Shown: one piece after another, positions 23,627-34,324 of the stretch
Numbering within the stretch: position 1 is the first letter of the stretch
How the letters are laid out: each line of letters begins with the position of its first letter
Assembly (NCBI GenBank): GCA_026260175.1
Contig: JAKCWW010000043.1
Coordinates: forward strand, 82,994-146,993
Origin: Reticulitermes lucifugus
Lineage: Eukaryota > Arthropoda > Insecta > Blattodea > Rhinotermitidae
Direction of reading: 5' to 3'
Length of the DNA stretch: 64,000 bases
The notes under the pieces: model-generated
Database searches by the model: none
The model's input: only the letters and a program-made list of their open reading frames with translations
What the model was told of the DNA's origin: nothing
Position numbers and translations under genes: made by a program

Positions 23627-24435
23627 GGTACGGTGCTAAGGCACTTTTTAAATTGTTTGTCCATGATTGGGTATGTTTTGTTGTAGAAGCTGAATGTGGG
23701 TTATTTATGATTGTGGGACTCACTACAGCTGTGTGAAATCAAACTCGAATTTGCGCTTGCGCATTAGGAATGAAGAACAGCGCATTTGTACATGACATTA
23801 TCCGCCCGTGACAGGGAATCCCACGCCTCAGTTCCCAGGAGACAGTGAGTCAATCAGTTCCTTATAAGTTCGTCGACACTCCGTAAGGCGTAACTACGTA
23901 CTGCATGCAGGCGAACATTCTGCACGTGTAACCTTTTTGATTTCAAATCGACCTTGACTAAATTTGGTGTAGAGCTGTGAACTGAGTTCAGCAATTCGTG
24001 ACTCTAAATAGAACTGCAGCCTTGCTGTACACTGTGAAAAGCATATGTGCAGGCTGGTCGAACGCAGAGATTGCTGATTTTGAATGCTGCTCCGAACATG
24101 GATACTTTCCGCGTTTTCCGATGGTGTCTGTGTGAATGTATGATTGCCATGTAGGCATTGTAGGCATACATGGAGTTGTCGTTAAGGATAAGGATGTAGA
24201 ACACTTCCGTAATACGTACAGGAAAGGGAGGAGAAGAACGACAAGTGGGACGGTAATGAACGGAGGACGGAGGAGAAAGAGTATAACAAGAAGAAAAAAT
24301 AGACCTACAAGAATCATACTAAGAAAAATGGTGGAAGAGAAAATAATAAGACGAATAAGAGAATAATGAGGGTGGTGATGACGACGATGACGACGATTAA
24401 AGGAGAAAGAGGAGAAGAAGACGGAGCCTATAGCA

Positions 24436-24747
24436 CAGCATTCCCCTAACTATATTCCACGGAACACTTCTGTTCCGCGAGATGTGAATAGGTGTTCCGT
24501 GAAAAAACCGAGAAACCACAAAAAAATCATAGAATTTTTATTAAATTTGAATTCAGCATATTTAATCATAGTTTAAGATGCTGTTCATGTAAGAATTTTT
24601 ATAAAAACCTTTCATTTGGCTACTAACAGATCTCGTTGCGGTGACTTTTATTTGATAAATGAGGGACCACAAAACATGTGTGTTCCGTAAATATTTACTG
24701 AGTTAAAAAGTGTTCTGTGGCAAAAAAAAAAAGTTTGGGAAACGCTA
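24436..24747. mobile_element. hAT-like MITE
   Basis: CAGCATTCCCCTAACTATATTCC-type left end and AGTTTGGGAAACGCT right end match the CAGNGTTTCCCAAACT hAT end. Subterminal repeats GTTCCGCGA/GTTCCGTG occur throughout. Flanking 8-mers CTATAGCA (24428-24435) and CTACAGCG (24748-24755) agree at six of eight positions, consistent with an aged 8-bp target duplication. Confidence 0.65.
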
Positions 24748-24951
24748 CTACAGCGTATTACCACCTAGGAGGTTGTGGTTGTCCGAAGGCTATCATCAGT
24801 CACTGCAGGTAGTTAACCAGATATGTTTTCTGACAGGCTGCGAGTTCCTTCTGTTCATGTTTCTTGATATCCCCGTTACTCTCACGGAAGAATGGTAGAA
24901 TCGATGAGGGCAAATAGAAGGCTCGTGTGTCGTACGTCCTTAATGTTTTGT

Positions 24952-25052
24952 AAAAAGGTAAAGTTGTCCCTATTCACGCCATGAAGGCATACAGGTGTGT
25001 AGAGGTATATTTCCACTCACTCTTAACCTCGTCACTAGACGGAGACGAGTCC
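24952..25052 (-). mobile_element. SINE family A, 3' fragment
   Basis: Only the tail is present: TTCACGCCATGAAGGCATAC, TTTCCACTCACTCTTAACCTCG, CACTAGACGGAGACGAG. 5'-truncated. Confidence 0.7.
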
Positions 25053-26090
25053 TTAATGTTTGGCTATGTTGGCACAGTGCGGTGTTTGTGAGCCTCGATT
25101 TGGTGTGTACGTAGTGTTCCTGGTGGGACAGGGAGCGGTTGTCTGCATTTAAAAGGAATCCTTGTTTTGTTGCTTTGCTGAAGTTAATTTTCTCTAACTG
25201 GAATTCAGTCGTTGGTGATGCATTGGGAAACACTCTATTTCCCCTGCTCCTTTGTTTAAACAGGATAAATGGGCCATCTTCATTATTATAAGATGAGGGT
25301 AAGTAAAAGGATTGGAAGGACAGGTGTAAGAGGGAGACAGACGAGGGTGTATCGTAGTTTCCTTGTAAGAATGAAGGACACCATCCACCACCAGTAAATA
25401 CGGGGCCCTCGAAAGAGACGTAAGTGTCCCAGTCATCAAGCAGTGCGACACCAGATGTGTACGAATGATTCAAGTCAGGCTGCACTCGTCTTACACTGGG
25501 AGGATGCTGGGTGGGCATCGGAGACGTTTGTACCTGTTGATATAGCGCCGATACTGCTCATAATCATCTCCAGCAGTCCAATCCGTGCCTCACCACTTTA
25601 CGTGATTAATTTCCTACTGATATTAGGGTAGTGTAATGGAGGAGGCTATAATGTTTTGGGATCGTAGCACGGAAATGTTGAACACACGTTCAAAATTTTA
25701 GTGGGAGTGTTCATTTAAATGTGCTATTGCTGATTGAATTTGTTTACATGTTTAACGTAGATCGTTATCAGCTATCTTGGAGATCAGCTTCAACTTCACG
25801 GTGTGGGACCTAAGATATCCACGCTCGTTTCGGTTCCTTCATGTACCCAGTAGTATGGATCACAGTCCTTGAGAAGCCAGTAGCCCGTCAGTGGTGAAGA
25901 ATACCCCGCCTTATATGGAACTCAAGTTCCGTTACCGTATTCGCAAGATCTCCTTAGTGTTCCCTGCCCAGAGTCAAATGAATCCAGTTCCAGCCTTTAC
26001 ATTCTCTTTAAGATTTATTTTAATATCCTGGTGTGTACACCTAGTCTTTCATGTCATTTCTTCCCTTTCTGACTTGTAAACATAAAATTG
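25053..26090. other. Unassigned sequence
   Basis: A 182-codon minus-strand open frame (24970-25518) runs through here, but its end is SINE A read in antisense, so it is unlikely to be a gene. Nothing else recognised. Confidence 0.4.
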
Positions 26091-26260
26091 TGTGTCCATG
26101 TCTTATCTTTTGCATGTTAGATGCCTCTTCCATCTCCTTATTTGATAAATTTTAGTGACAAACGGTGGCTAGCGCACGTAATGAAACTCCCCATTAGGCC
26201 TGTACAGTTTTCTTCAACGTCCTGTTAGTTCTTCCCTCACAGGGCCGAATATTCTCGTCT
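26090..26260 (-). mobile_element. Possible LINE tail remnant, type 1
   Basis: GTAATGAAACTCCCCATTAG and CAACGTCCTGTTAGTTCTTCCC resemble the non-coding end at 23141-23210. Too short to be sure. Confidence 0.3.
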
Positions 26261-26299
26261 GCGGCCTCTTTATAAACATCTCATCCTTGAAGATTTAGT

Positions 26300-26520
26300 T
26301 ATTCTGTGTTGTTACGCCTCGTCGACGTAGTAATTACCGACCTGTCGAAAGATCGTCTTGCTGGTATCTTCAGGGTCAAGCAGTCCTAGCAGAGAAAGAA
26401 GAGAGGCGGTTTGACCCTAAAGATGAAGGCACTACACTCCTTCGAAACGTCGGTATTTATGTACCAGTCGACGCGACGTAACGTTTCACAAGACTTTATT
26501 TTTTACCAGCACCATTGTGA
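26300..26520. repeat. Foldback remnant with degenerate hammerhead-like core
   Basis: Inverted modules: TACCGACCTGTCGAAAGATCG on the left, and CTAAAGA (26417-26423), stem GAAGG/CCTTC, GAAAC (26444-26448), GTCGGTA on the right. ACC before the core pairs with GGT after it. Core base G5 is A, so it is probably inactive. The flank CACCATTGTGAGAACCTCAAA is shared with the elements at 12.97 and 14.0 kb. Confidence 0.6.
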
Positions 26521-27024
26521 GAACCTCAAATCTCATATCCATTGGGTACCGCAGATCAGTGCTCGGAGCGTGTGGTGACTCGGTACTCACATAATCCAAT
26601 TTCGAGGTTACGGATGTCCCCAATTTAGCTACATGTTTTCATTTTTTCTATCACCGGAGCTCTACTGTCATTGTACTGGACATTAATCCATGTTAGCAAA
26701 ATTTAAACATTTATATATTGCAGTCAGCTTCTAAGAATCCTGTTGTATATAGATCAAAGTTTTATCCTGAGTCAACGCGAAGTCAGCCATGCGTTGTTAT
26801 GGCGCACCTACACGCTTCCTGTTTTTTACTCTGCGTCGGGAGGGGGTTTATAATAACCCGTGCGTTGCACAATGGAAGCAAAACTACGCACTCCGCTCAC
26901 GTAGGATTTGTTTTTTAGATTATATAATGTCGAATGGGATGGGGGAGAAATTGGCGATTGAAAACATCAAGATTATGACTGTTACGTAAAACTATAATTT
27001 TTACGTGGTCTTTTATATGGAAGT

Positions 27025-27150
27025 ACATTGATTGGGAGATGTTCGAGAACAGGGTGCTGAGGAGAATACTGAACCTAAGACAGAAGTAACAGGAATGTAG
27101 AGAAAACTTCATATTTAGGAGCTTCACAGTTTGTACTCTTCACGTTTTAG
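27025..27150 (+). mobile_element. LINE remnant, type 1, segment upstream of the RWAGH block
   Basis: GATGTTCGAGAACAGGGTGC, TGAGGAGAATACTGAACC, then GAATGTAGAGAAAACTTC correspond to the FENRVLRRI...GxWRKLHNEEL segment of the same LINE type. Short and frameshifted. Confidence 0.55.
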
Positions 27151-27613
27151 TATGTGTATGGGTATGAGTACGAGTACGTTCGTGATTATCTACCTGCATA
27201 CCGAATGCCACATGTGTTGTTCCAGTGGCTCATTTGTTTTTGCCATCACAGCAGGGTTTAAGGGCAGATTTCGCGCTGCCGTCCTTGTATGGTTTTTATT
27301 CTAAAACAATTACCTTATAGAACTGAACGTTATTCGAGCATCTGTTACCACACGCTATTTGAGCAGCGTGCATTAAGTTGTGCTAAAGTCCCCCTCGAAC
27401 CTCGAATATTTTCACGGCTGTTGTGTTGGTAATATTGATGTCAGTAAATTTAGTAAGAGAGGAGATGTACGTATAACGTAACATTGAGGCACTTTGCGAT
27501 ATCTGCATTCTGGACCCTTCTCAGATGGCCATACCACCGTGGTCACACTTTTTTATTATTCAGAATTGTGCACATTATAGAATATTTTTACTATTGTTAG
27601 CGGTCTGTTACTA

Positions 27614-27765
27614 CAGGGGTGCACAAACCCCGGAAGCCAGGTCGCCGTGGTAACTGTGGTGCCTAATATTTGTTGATTCTGAATATGGAACTTGCTTCAT
27701 GTCGCCCTTCTGGTACCCAGAATTTTGAGGTGGCTTCTAGATATTTTGAAAATCTGTGCACCCTG
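27614..27765. mobile_element. 152-bp hAT-like MITE with target duplication
   Basis: Ends CAGGGGTGCACAAACC and AATCTGTGCACCCTG are inverted. Flanks TGTTACTA (27606-27613) and TGTTACCA (27766-27773) are an 8-bp target duplication with one change, as expected for hAT elements. Confidence 0.8.
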
Positions 27766-28450
27766 TGTTACCATATTTCTTTGCACAGTTTATTATTTTT
27801 TGGTTTTGATAAACATATCACTCGTACATGAACCTCAAATCTACATCCCTTGAACTATTTTGTTAACTTCTGACTTAAAAACAACATTTCATACGCAATT
27901 TGTAGGTATATTCACAATCTGTATACATACCAAATTTCATATTCCAGACGTAATCAGTAAATGGCAGAATGGCAATTTTTCCCGTGTCCCACAGTGTTCA
28001 GAAAACAACCCATGAGCCTTATACAGATGCACTTTTTAAAAATGCTACTGATAGGTTCCAGTTACAGTCCGCCTGTCATGGCACCAGTGCAGTCCGGCAT
28101 GTGTGCAGGCGATGCCTTACGTGTGTTGCACCTCCGGAAACTTTTTCTATCCGTTAATGAAGTTAATTTGTTTTTCACTTCAAATTTTCCGTCGTGTGAT
28201 TGTAGCTGCATCAGCTCTGTTGGATTTAGGGTCCCCAGGTGTGTATTCAGGGTACCAGTAAAGTTCAGTACTTTCCTCCATTCGCCTTCGGCTTAATCGT
28301 CTTGAGTACATGACCTAGTATCAAAGGTTACTGATATTGCATTCCATTTGTGCTGTTGTCGCAGCTCTATCTGCTGCTTCATTTATTACTAGGTCAGTAT
28401 GCAAGTATGATGGTATGTACCCTTGATTTCAGGCTTCCGCCGCGTTGTTG

Positions 28451-28546
28451 ATGAGATCTGCGCTCTTCTGGGATATTACGCGGCGTCGCGTGGTAATTGT
28501 TTACCACGCGACGCCGCGTAATATCCCAGCAGAGCGCAGATCTCAT
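28451..28546. repeat. Near-perfect 46-bp hairpin, short derivative of the 2.8-kb foldback family
   Basis: Arms 28451-28496 and 28501-28546 match at 45 of 46 positions around a TTGT loop. The sequence (AGATCTGCGCTCTTCTGGG, ATATTACGCGGCGTCGCG) is the outer part of the element at 2767-3013, without the central hammerhead-like module. It is rich in intact CpG. The lead-in GATTTCAGGCTTCCGCCGCG is also shared with 2784. Confidence 0.85.
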
Positions 28547-28837
28547 CATGATATATGTTGGAAGGTAATGACGCTTTCTTTGTGTAGTTGTTTGTATTCT
28601 CTGTAGTTTCCTTTGAAATCTACCTGGTGAAACAATTTTAATAGGCCAGAGAATCTAAAGAAAGTGCATTGTCTGGGACTTGATCTGTGAGATGTTTTAA
28701 GGTGAATTTTACTGAATTTCTTTCTACTTTAAGCTAAGAGCATCCATTATGATCACTGACTTTCCTTGCCAGTATTATTAATGCAGACCCCACTACCACA
28801 GTTGAGACCCGGGATAACACTGTTCCTGTGTATTTAT

Positions 28838-29088
28838 TGTGCTGTGGGCTGGATGATCCTGGGTTCGATTCCCGACAGGGACAAGAGAGTTATCTGTCTT
28901 CTCAAATGCCCAGATCGGCTCGGGCCCACCCAGCCTCCCATTCAGTGGGCACCGGTGGCTCTTTCCCCGGGGTAAGGCAGCCGAGGCGTGAAGCTAACCA
29001 TTCACCTTATCTAGTGTGGAGATTAAGAATGAGTGGAGCTATACCTCTGCTGTCCGTATGTGCCTTCATGGCGTGCACAAGGACAACT
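28838..29088 (+). mobile_element. SINE family A
   Basis: Head GTGCTGTGGGCTGGATGATC with box B GGGTTCGATTCCCGACAGG. Body CACCCAGCCTCCCATTCAGT and CCCCGGGGTAAGGCAGCCGA; tail GAGTGGAGCTATACCTCTGC, CTTCATGGCGTGCAC. Confidence 0.82.
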
Positions 29089-29762
29089 CTCCTCTATCTT
29101 TCTCACTACAAGAATATTCATTTAGGAGTTTTGAACTACTGGTGTAGAATTGTATTGTTTCTGCATCACATTTATTAAGTCGGAAGAACTTTCACGAGGT
29201 TTTCTTTCGCGCATAGTGAACTTTATGTTACTAAGTTATCGTGTGCTGTTCGGAGGTTGGTATGGGTTATTTGAGACGTTACCTGTATTTTTTACACGTG
29301 TCATTTACTCATATGTTGTTTGTATAGTTGATTTTTCCTGTAGTCTAGCTACAGGTTTCTAATTATGTGGAATGTTAGAAGTACGGTAATATTAAATATC
29401 TGTTCTCTTTTCCATGGGATTTGTTAGAATTTGTGCCCACCACATATACATGGTAGCTTTAACCTAGGGCCAAAATTAATCATGTTGATCTTTACCACCT
29501 TTCCGTTTACACGCTTTGGCGGCGTACATAGACACATGAACAGGCGTAATTGAAACAGGATGATGTTACGAACTGAACCCCCTCTTGTACGATTGAATCG
29601 TCTGCGAGTGGACGAATGCAGTTGGACGGGCAAAATAATTGTTCCAGAGAAGTGCTTCTGCATGTAGTCAAAATCCATTCACGAGATGTAGAGCTGTGGT
29701 GCCGAACTGGAGACAGACGCGGTACGCCTTACGCCCGAGGCTTGTCGCCAAAAACTCATGAT

Positions 29763-30022
29763 CAAGGGCGTAGCTGGGGTGGGGGGGGGGGCGAGTGGTG
29801 CAGCCACCCCGGGCAGCAGAGTCCAATAGTGCGGAAAATTGGGCGGCAAAGTGCATATTTTAAGTGAAAAAAATTGATTTTATGCGCTCAACAATTTTTA
29901 AATTACTGAGCCGAAGATAAGGAAATTCAACAAATAATTGTGATTTTAAAGTTCGTAATTCCTGTTAGGGGCGGCCATTGTGATTACTTGCCCAGGGCAC
30001 CAAAAACCTAGCTACGCCACTG
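29763..30022. mobile_element. 260-bp hAT-like MITE with target duplication
   Basis: Ends CAAGGGCGTAGCTGGGG and CCTAGCTACGCCACTG are inverted and fit the widespread CAGTGGCGTAGC hAT end. Flanks CTCATGAT (29755-29762) and CTCATCAT (30023-30030) are an 8-bp target duplication with one change. An 11-G run (29781-29791) lies inside. Confidence 0.8.
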
Positions 30023-30289
30023 CTCATCATATCCGTTGAATGTGACACACTGGTGACCGCACGTCTTCCCTCTGTCTTGTGACTCATCTCTGTAGATTGG
30101 TCACAATCTCGGTGATAATTAGCACCCAGTTCTCCGTGTCAGTGTTGGTAGCCTTGATTGCGCACACCACTTATCTCAATCGTCGAGGCTTTTCAATCCA
30201 TCTTCATCCTGAGCCGACATAACAATACGATCGCCGAGTTCATTCATATGAAGCCGCGCACGCCTCACCACTTTATGCATCTAAAGGCC

Positions 30290-31140
30290 GCGTCCAGACT
30301 TGAGCATTTTGCCGCAACGTAACAGGGATTCGCAGGTCTGGGCGGTGTTGCTAACATTCGCGGTTCTGGAACATGTTATTCGCAGGTCTGGATAGTGTTG
30401 CTGTAACATTCGCTCTGTTCGGTTCGCTGCGCGGGCTGTTCCACCCACAGATCATCTCGTGTTCCGCCCTCCTGTTTTCCACCGCGCACCAAAGGATGTT
30501 ACGTTGTGCCACTAGAGTAAGTTTGCACGTGTTTCTGTGTCGCTGCGATCTTCGCGTCGAGCTAATGATACTCGTACGACATCTTTCCACCGGAAGCAGC
30601 TAGTACAGATATATTCAGATAACTTGATACCTGAGCTCCGCACACAGCTGTAGTCGGCACGGTCAGGCCGCTGCTTGGCTCTCGTGGGCATGGCCAGGCA
30701 ATGTTATACCTGTTCCAAAAACATCTACTCTCTTTGGAGTACGAGTACACTATCTTTCGCCATTAAATCACTTATGTTAAGGTTAAATTTTACGTGTTAT
30801 ATTAGAAGGTCCCCTGGAAGAAATTTTTGACACTTCACTTCGCTCCATTGCTTAAACGAAACTGCAGAGTCCTGCTAGTTATCAGACAATGTTTTTGAAA
30901 CGGAGAGAAAAAGGTTGGAGCTGCGTGCGCTGTGCTTCCTCCCTGGCCAACTTGCCTATTCACCCCCGCGCTAACAGTGATCACGTTATCTGACGTGGAT
31001 AGTAGTTGGTGGATCACAGCGCGCAGCCCGTTCACCAGAATGCGCGCCGTCTTTTCCGAATCTCCCAAACACGAGGCAAGCAGAACCCCACGCGGTTACG
31101 TTACGGTAGTGCTCAAGTCTGCACGCGGCCTTAGAAGAGG
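30290..31140. promoter_or_regulatory. CpG-rich stretch, possible promoter-type sequence
   Basis: Dense in CpG (GCTGCGCGGGC, ACCGCGCACC, CAGCGCGCAGCCC, ATGCGCGCCGTC) and with few recognisable repeats, about 3-4 kb upstream of the first visible Rgl exon. It contains ATGTTACGTTGTGCCACTAGA followed by a consensus donor GTAAGT (30515), in phase 0. It could be the Rgl 5' end, but no conserved N terminus confirms this. Confidence 0.25.
30328..30420 (+). repeat. 50-bp tandem duplication in CpG-rich sequence
   Basis: ATTCGCAGGTCTGGGCGGTG at 30328 recurs as ATTCGCAGGTCTGGATAGTG at 30378. Both continue GTTGCT(GT)AACATTCGC. Part of a GC-rich stretch that runs to about 30520. Confidence 0.75.
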
Positions 31141-31141
31141 T

Positions 31142-31490
31142 GTTAAGGTTAAGGTAAAGCAATCCCATTACAGGCCTGGACAGGCCCTTAGGTTTCCATG
31201 AGGTTGAGGCATCCAAACTTCTAGACAATCGGCACATGAAGGTGGTAAGGTTGTCAGCCCTACGCACCGGCCGCCTTTNNNNNNNNNNNNNNNNNNNNNN
31301 NNNNNNNNNNNNNNNNNNNNNNNNNNNNNNNNNNNNNNNNNNNNNNNNNNNNNNNNNNNNNNNNNNNNNNNNNNNNNNNNNNNNNNNNNNNNNNNNNNNN
31401 NNNNNNNNNNNNNNNNNNNNTGAAAAATTCCAATGACACCATCGGGAATCGAACCCGCGACCTTCCGGCTTGTAGAGCAGTGGTAGAAGA
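31142..31490 (-). mobile_element. SINE family B with N gap
   Basis: Left side is the family tail in reverse (GGCCTGGACAGGCCCTTAGG, GAGGTTGAGGCATCC, CGCACCGGCCGCCTTT), then 142 Ns, then the head in reverse (CGGGAATCGAACCCGCGACC, TTCCGGCTTGTAGAGCAGTG). In the 62.4-kb copy the missing stretch is about 95 nt. Confidence 0.8.
31279..31420. other. Assembly gap (142 N)
   Basis: Run of N inside a family B SINE in reverse orientation. Confidence 0.99.
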
Positions 31491-31705
31491 GGTGGTGTGT
31501 TTTGAAATTGCTTCCGGTGACGCAGAGCTGAGTCTGGAACTGTGCCATCTATAGCCGTATGAGCATAAATGTAGCGGCGATTTGTCCTGCGTTAAGGGTT
31601 GCACATTCATGTCGCGGTGCAGTGGACAGCTGCTTTGCGCTCTGAACGTTCTCGGTTCCCGTTTTGGCAGTAATGATGGGCACTTAATGAACCAGGCGAA
31701 CTGTG

Positions 31706-31880
31706 TCAGTAAAGTGACTGGCTACGGGCTGGATGACCATTGTTCGAACCCGTCAAGGACAGGATTTTTCTCTCCATAACCACTTACCACTGTCTAGACG
31801 GTCTCTGTGACCCATCCACCGGGGTTCTTTTCCTCGGTCTGTAAGCAGGCGGAGTGAGAAGCTTACCTCAAATGAGCCCC
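31706..31880 (+). mobile_element. SINE family A, degenerate
   Basis: CAGTAAAGTGACTGGCTACG, then GGGCTGGATGACCATTGTTC and GAACCCGTCAAGGACAGG (box B), then TGACCCATCCACCGGGG. Recognisable but diverged. Confidence 0.6.
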
Positions 31881-32309
31881 AGCTGGGAAAAATGTAACTT
31901 ACTAGGCACTGTAGGACGAGTATAGACGTGTTGTTTTTTTTTGGGGGGGGGAGAGCGGCGCCTGGAACTCGCCGTCCAGTCCCGTATGTGGTCAAGGCGG
32001 TTGAGGTGGAGTAAACGTGCTGCACACTGTGGGAAAAAGAAACAAGAGAAAAATCTGGTTGAGAAACCACATGGAGACCGTCAACTTTAAAGTTTAATGA
32101 CCTTTTATGAAAACAGGCGTATGACTTAAAGGACAAACACCATGTCTCAGATTGAATTCCACATCTCTTGACAGAAGTGTGTTTGCGGCTTGGTAAGAAA
32201 TAAGAGTATTGTTATTTCAAGTATTTAAGACTTAAAAACTCTGCGAGGAGTTGGGTAAGAATTCCTGCTACCAGGTACACCCTTGAATACAGACGCGCAG
32301 CTACGAAAA

Positions 32310-32440
32310 CATTCATGTTGTGTTCTTCTGGGTTATGGTGCTGTATAGTCTGGTATGTGGGTGCCGACGTTTCGGAGGAACATGCTGCATCTTCAACGTA
32401 TAGAAACGGATGAGGCAGTAAGCTCCTCTGGAACATGATA
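32310..32440 (-). repeat. Half foldback element
   Basis: TTCTTCTGGGTTATGGTGC, GCCGACGTTTCGGAGGAACA, TGCATCTTCAACG: the same two-module layout. Minus strand core is TTGAAGA...CTCCGAAACGTCGG, with C3 changed to T. Confidence 0.5.
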
Positions 32441-32459
32441 ACGTCTACCAGGCACACTA

Positions 32460-33540
32460 CATGGCTTCAAAACCCACAAACTGCAGTGTAAATGTAGACA
32501 CGTGAGTTTTGTCACAATCCACATCGTATGGCTTGTACGTGGGCTCCATATTCCCTTGTTATCTGCTTTGTGACTCATAACGTAAAAGTACACAGTGACA
32601 CGACAATAGTGATACAATATGCATCAGGACAAGAGGGTCGCTAAGTCATTCAGTTGCTTACAATCGATGTGATATGGATAAGGAGCGGTTGATATCGAAC
32701 GTCTGTTGTGGGAAGGGCTTGGTTCAGGAATGTTGGCGTGGCAGAGCGGGTCATTTCTAGCTTAAATAAACGCAATGCGTCAAGGCCTGCATACCTCGTA
32801 CATTCCTGCCTGAAGTTCATGGTCTTTACTATGAGAACAGCATGTGTGAACTTTAAAATTAGCATTGACGTTGGTTATGTCAGTCCGGCCAGGAAGTAGC
32901 AGTAACAGTGTAACAGTGTTAAGCGAAGAACGCACGTCGTGATTCTCCTTCTGATGTAATTTTCTGTCACGCCAGACGAATTTTGTATAGAAAATTATGA
33001 ACACAAAAGAACTAACATGTTTCGTTTTGTGACGTCTAGAATGTTCTTTGTTTTTCCTACTTTTTTGCTGATGACTGTGGGGTTATATCTTAGATAAATT
33101 CTTATAGTCTTCAGATTCGTCATTTAAAGCACATAATCGTCCATGCAGGAGATGCAGAGAGAGATAAAGCAAACGTAGGAAGTATTGCCTCAGATGTTAA
33201 GAATAGTACTTGAATAATGCAACTGTATAAAAGTTATCGAGGTTGTAACCTTGTAGTCTGGGGCATGGTTTAAAACCAAGAAGCCCACAATATAAATTAC
33301 TCCTAACATAAAAAACTAACATTTCATATCTAGAAGTTGTTTTTACTCCTATATGGTGTAGCATTTCAGTTGAGAGGGTTTATGGTGTAACTCAGCATGA
33401 CATGTGTTTAGGTTGCTGATGGGGCAAGCACGTCCCTGGTGTGGGGGGGGGGGTAGCTGTAAATGTATTGAATAAGCATTTGCAGACAGCTGTCAGAGGG
33501 GTGGTATTCTGTCTTTGGGACTAACTCCTCTCCATGAAAG
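32460..33540. other. Unassigned sequence upstream of Rgl visible exon 1
   Basis: CpG content falls through this stretch. An 11-G run lies at 33443-33453. No conserved exon found. Confidence 0.4.
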
Positions 33541-33812
33541 TAAAGGTAATGGTCACCCCATGACATACCTGTGCAGGCACAGGTATAGCTCGAACCTATT
33601 CACAACCTGGCACTAGAAGGAGGTGGGTGGTCAGGCCAAAGCCTCGGCCACTTTACCCCCGGGAAAGATTCGGCACCTATTTTACAGGAGGGTGGGTAGG
33701 CTTCGGAGCCGGTCTGAACGGCACGGAAAGTCTCGCCCTCACCGGGATTCGATCCCCGGACTGTCCAACCCGTAGCGAGTCGTTATACCGACTGCACCAT
33801 CCCGGCCGCCCT
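33541..33812 (-). mobile_element. SINE family A, near full length
   Basis: Minus strand starts with a tRNA-like head: box A region GTGCAGTCGGTATAACGACTC and box B GGGGATCGAATCCCGG. The body (TACCCACCCTCCTGTAAAAT, CCCGGGGGTAAAGTGGCCG) and the tail common to the family follow. All pol III promoter parts are recognisable, so this is a good reference copy. Confidence 0.85.
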
Positions 33813-34219
33813 CCGTAAAAAGTGGCATGGCATAACTTTTGCACAGGTCCTTGTATTTGGATGGGTCCTTTGAAGCAGTGGCATGCATACTTGAGATGAA
33901 AAGTGTATGCCATGTTTTGTTCAAAAAGCCTGAAGGGAAGAGACCACTTTGAAGATGCAGGTGTAGATGGGAGAATATTATACCTTCAGTGGATCTTGGA
34001 GTGGGGGGGTAGGAGGATGGTGACTGGGTCAACTGACCCATGATAAGGTCAGTGATGAACTTTTATGCATATGGTACTGAACCTTCATGCTTTATAAAAG
34101 GTAGAGAATTTGATGGACTCAGACTGCTTGCATCCCAAGAAAGCGTCAGCTGTATGGACTTGGTATATTTCATTCGTTTGTCACTGACACATTTAGCTGA
34201 TTAAGTATTCTGGTTTCAG

Positions 34220-34324
34220 CAGCCTACTTGGAGACTGTGGGGAGAGGAACGGGTGGATGGAGCAATTTATACGGTTTATCTCAAGAAGGTGCGGTATCAC
34301 CGGCCCACTAAGAGTGTCTCCTCG
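34220..34324 (+). CDS. Rgl: Rgl visible exon 1 (residues 1-35)
   Basis: Encodes [12 protein letters not shown] and then [20 protein letters not shown], the conserved strand that precedes the REM domain in RGL proteins (human RGL1 has a WGEE..EGAVYHVTLKRV-like segment here). The acceptor follows a short pyrimidine tract ending tttcag. An in-frame TAA at 34202-34204 with no ATG after it shows that this is an internal exon. The donor after 34324 is TCG|GTAAGC. It begins and ends in phase 0 and joins exon 2 cleanly. A tandem acceptor (CAGCAG) allows a start at 34220 or 34223. The exon sits at the upstream edge of the CpG-poor tract and still contains several CpGs. Confidence 0.88.

Noticed and set aside
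24970-25518. 182-codon minus-strand open frame as a gene
   Set aside because: Its C-terminal part is SINE A in antisense, no motif is visible, and there is no splice or promoter support.
28451-28546. CRISPR-like repeat or intrinsic terminator
   Set aside because: A single palindrome in an insect genome with no spacers; it is explained as a foldback element derivative.
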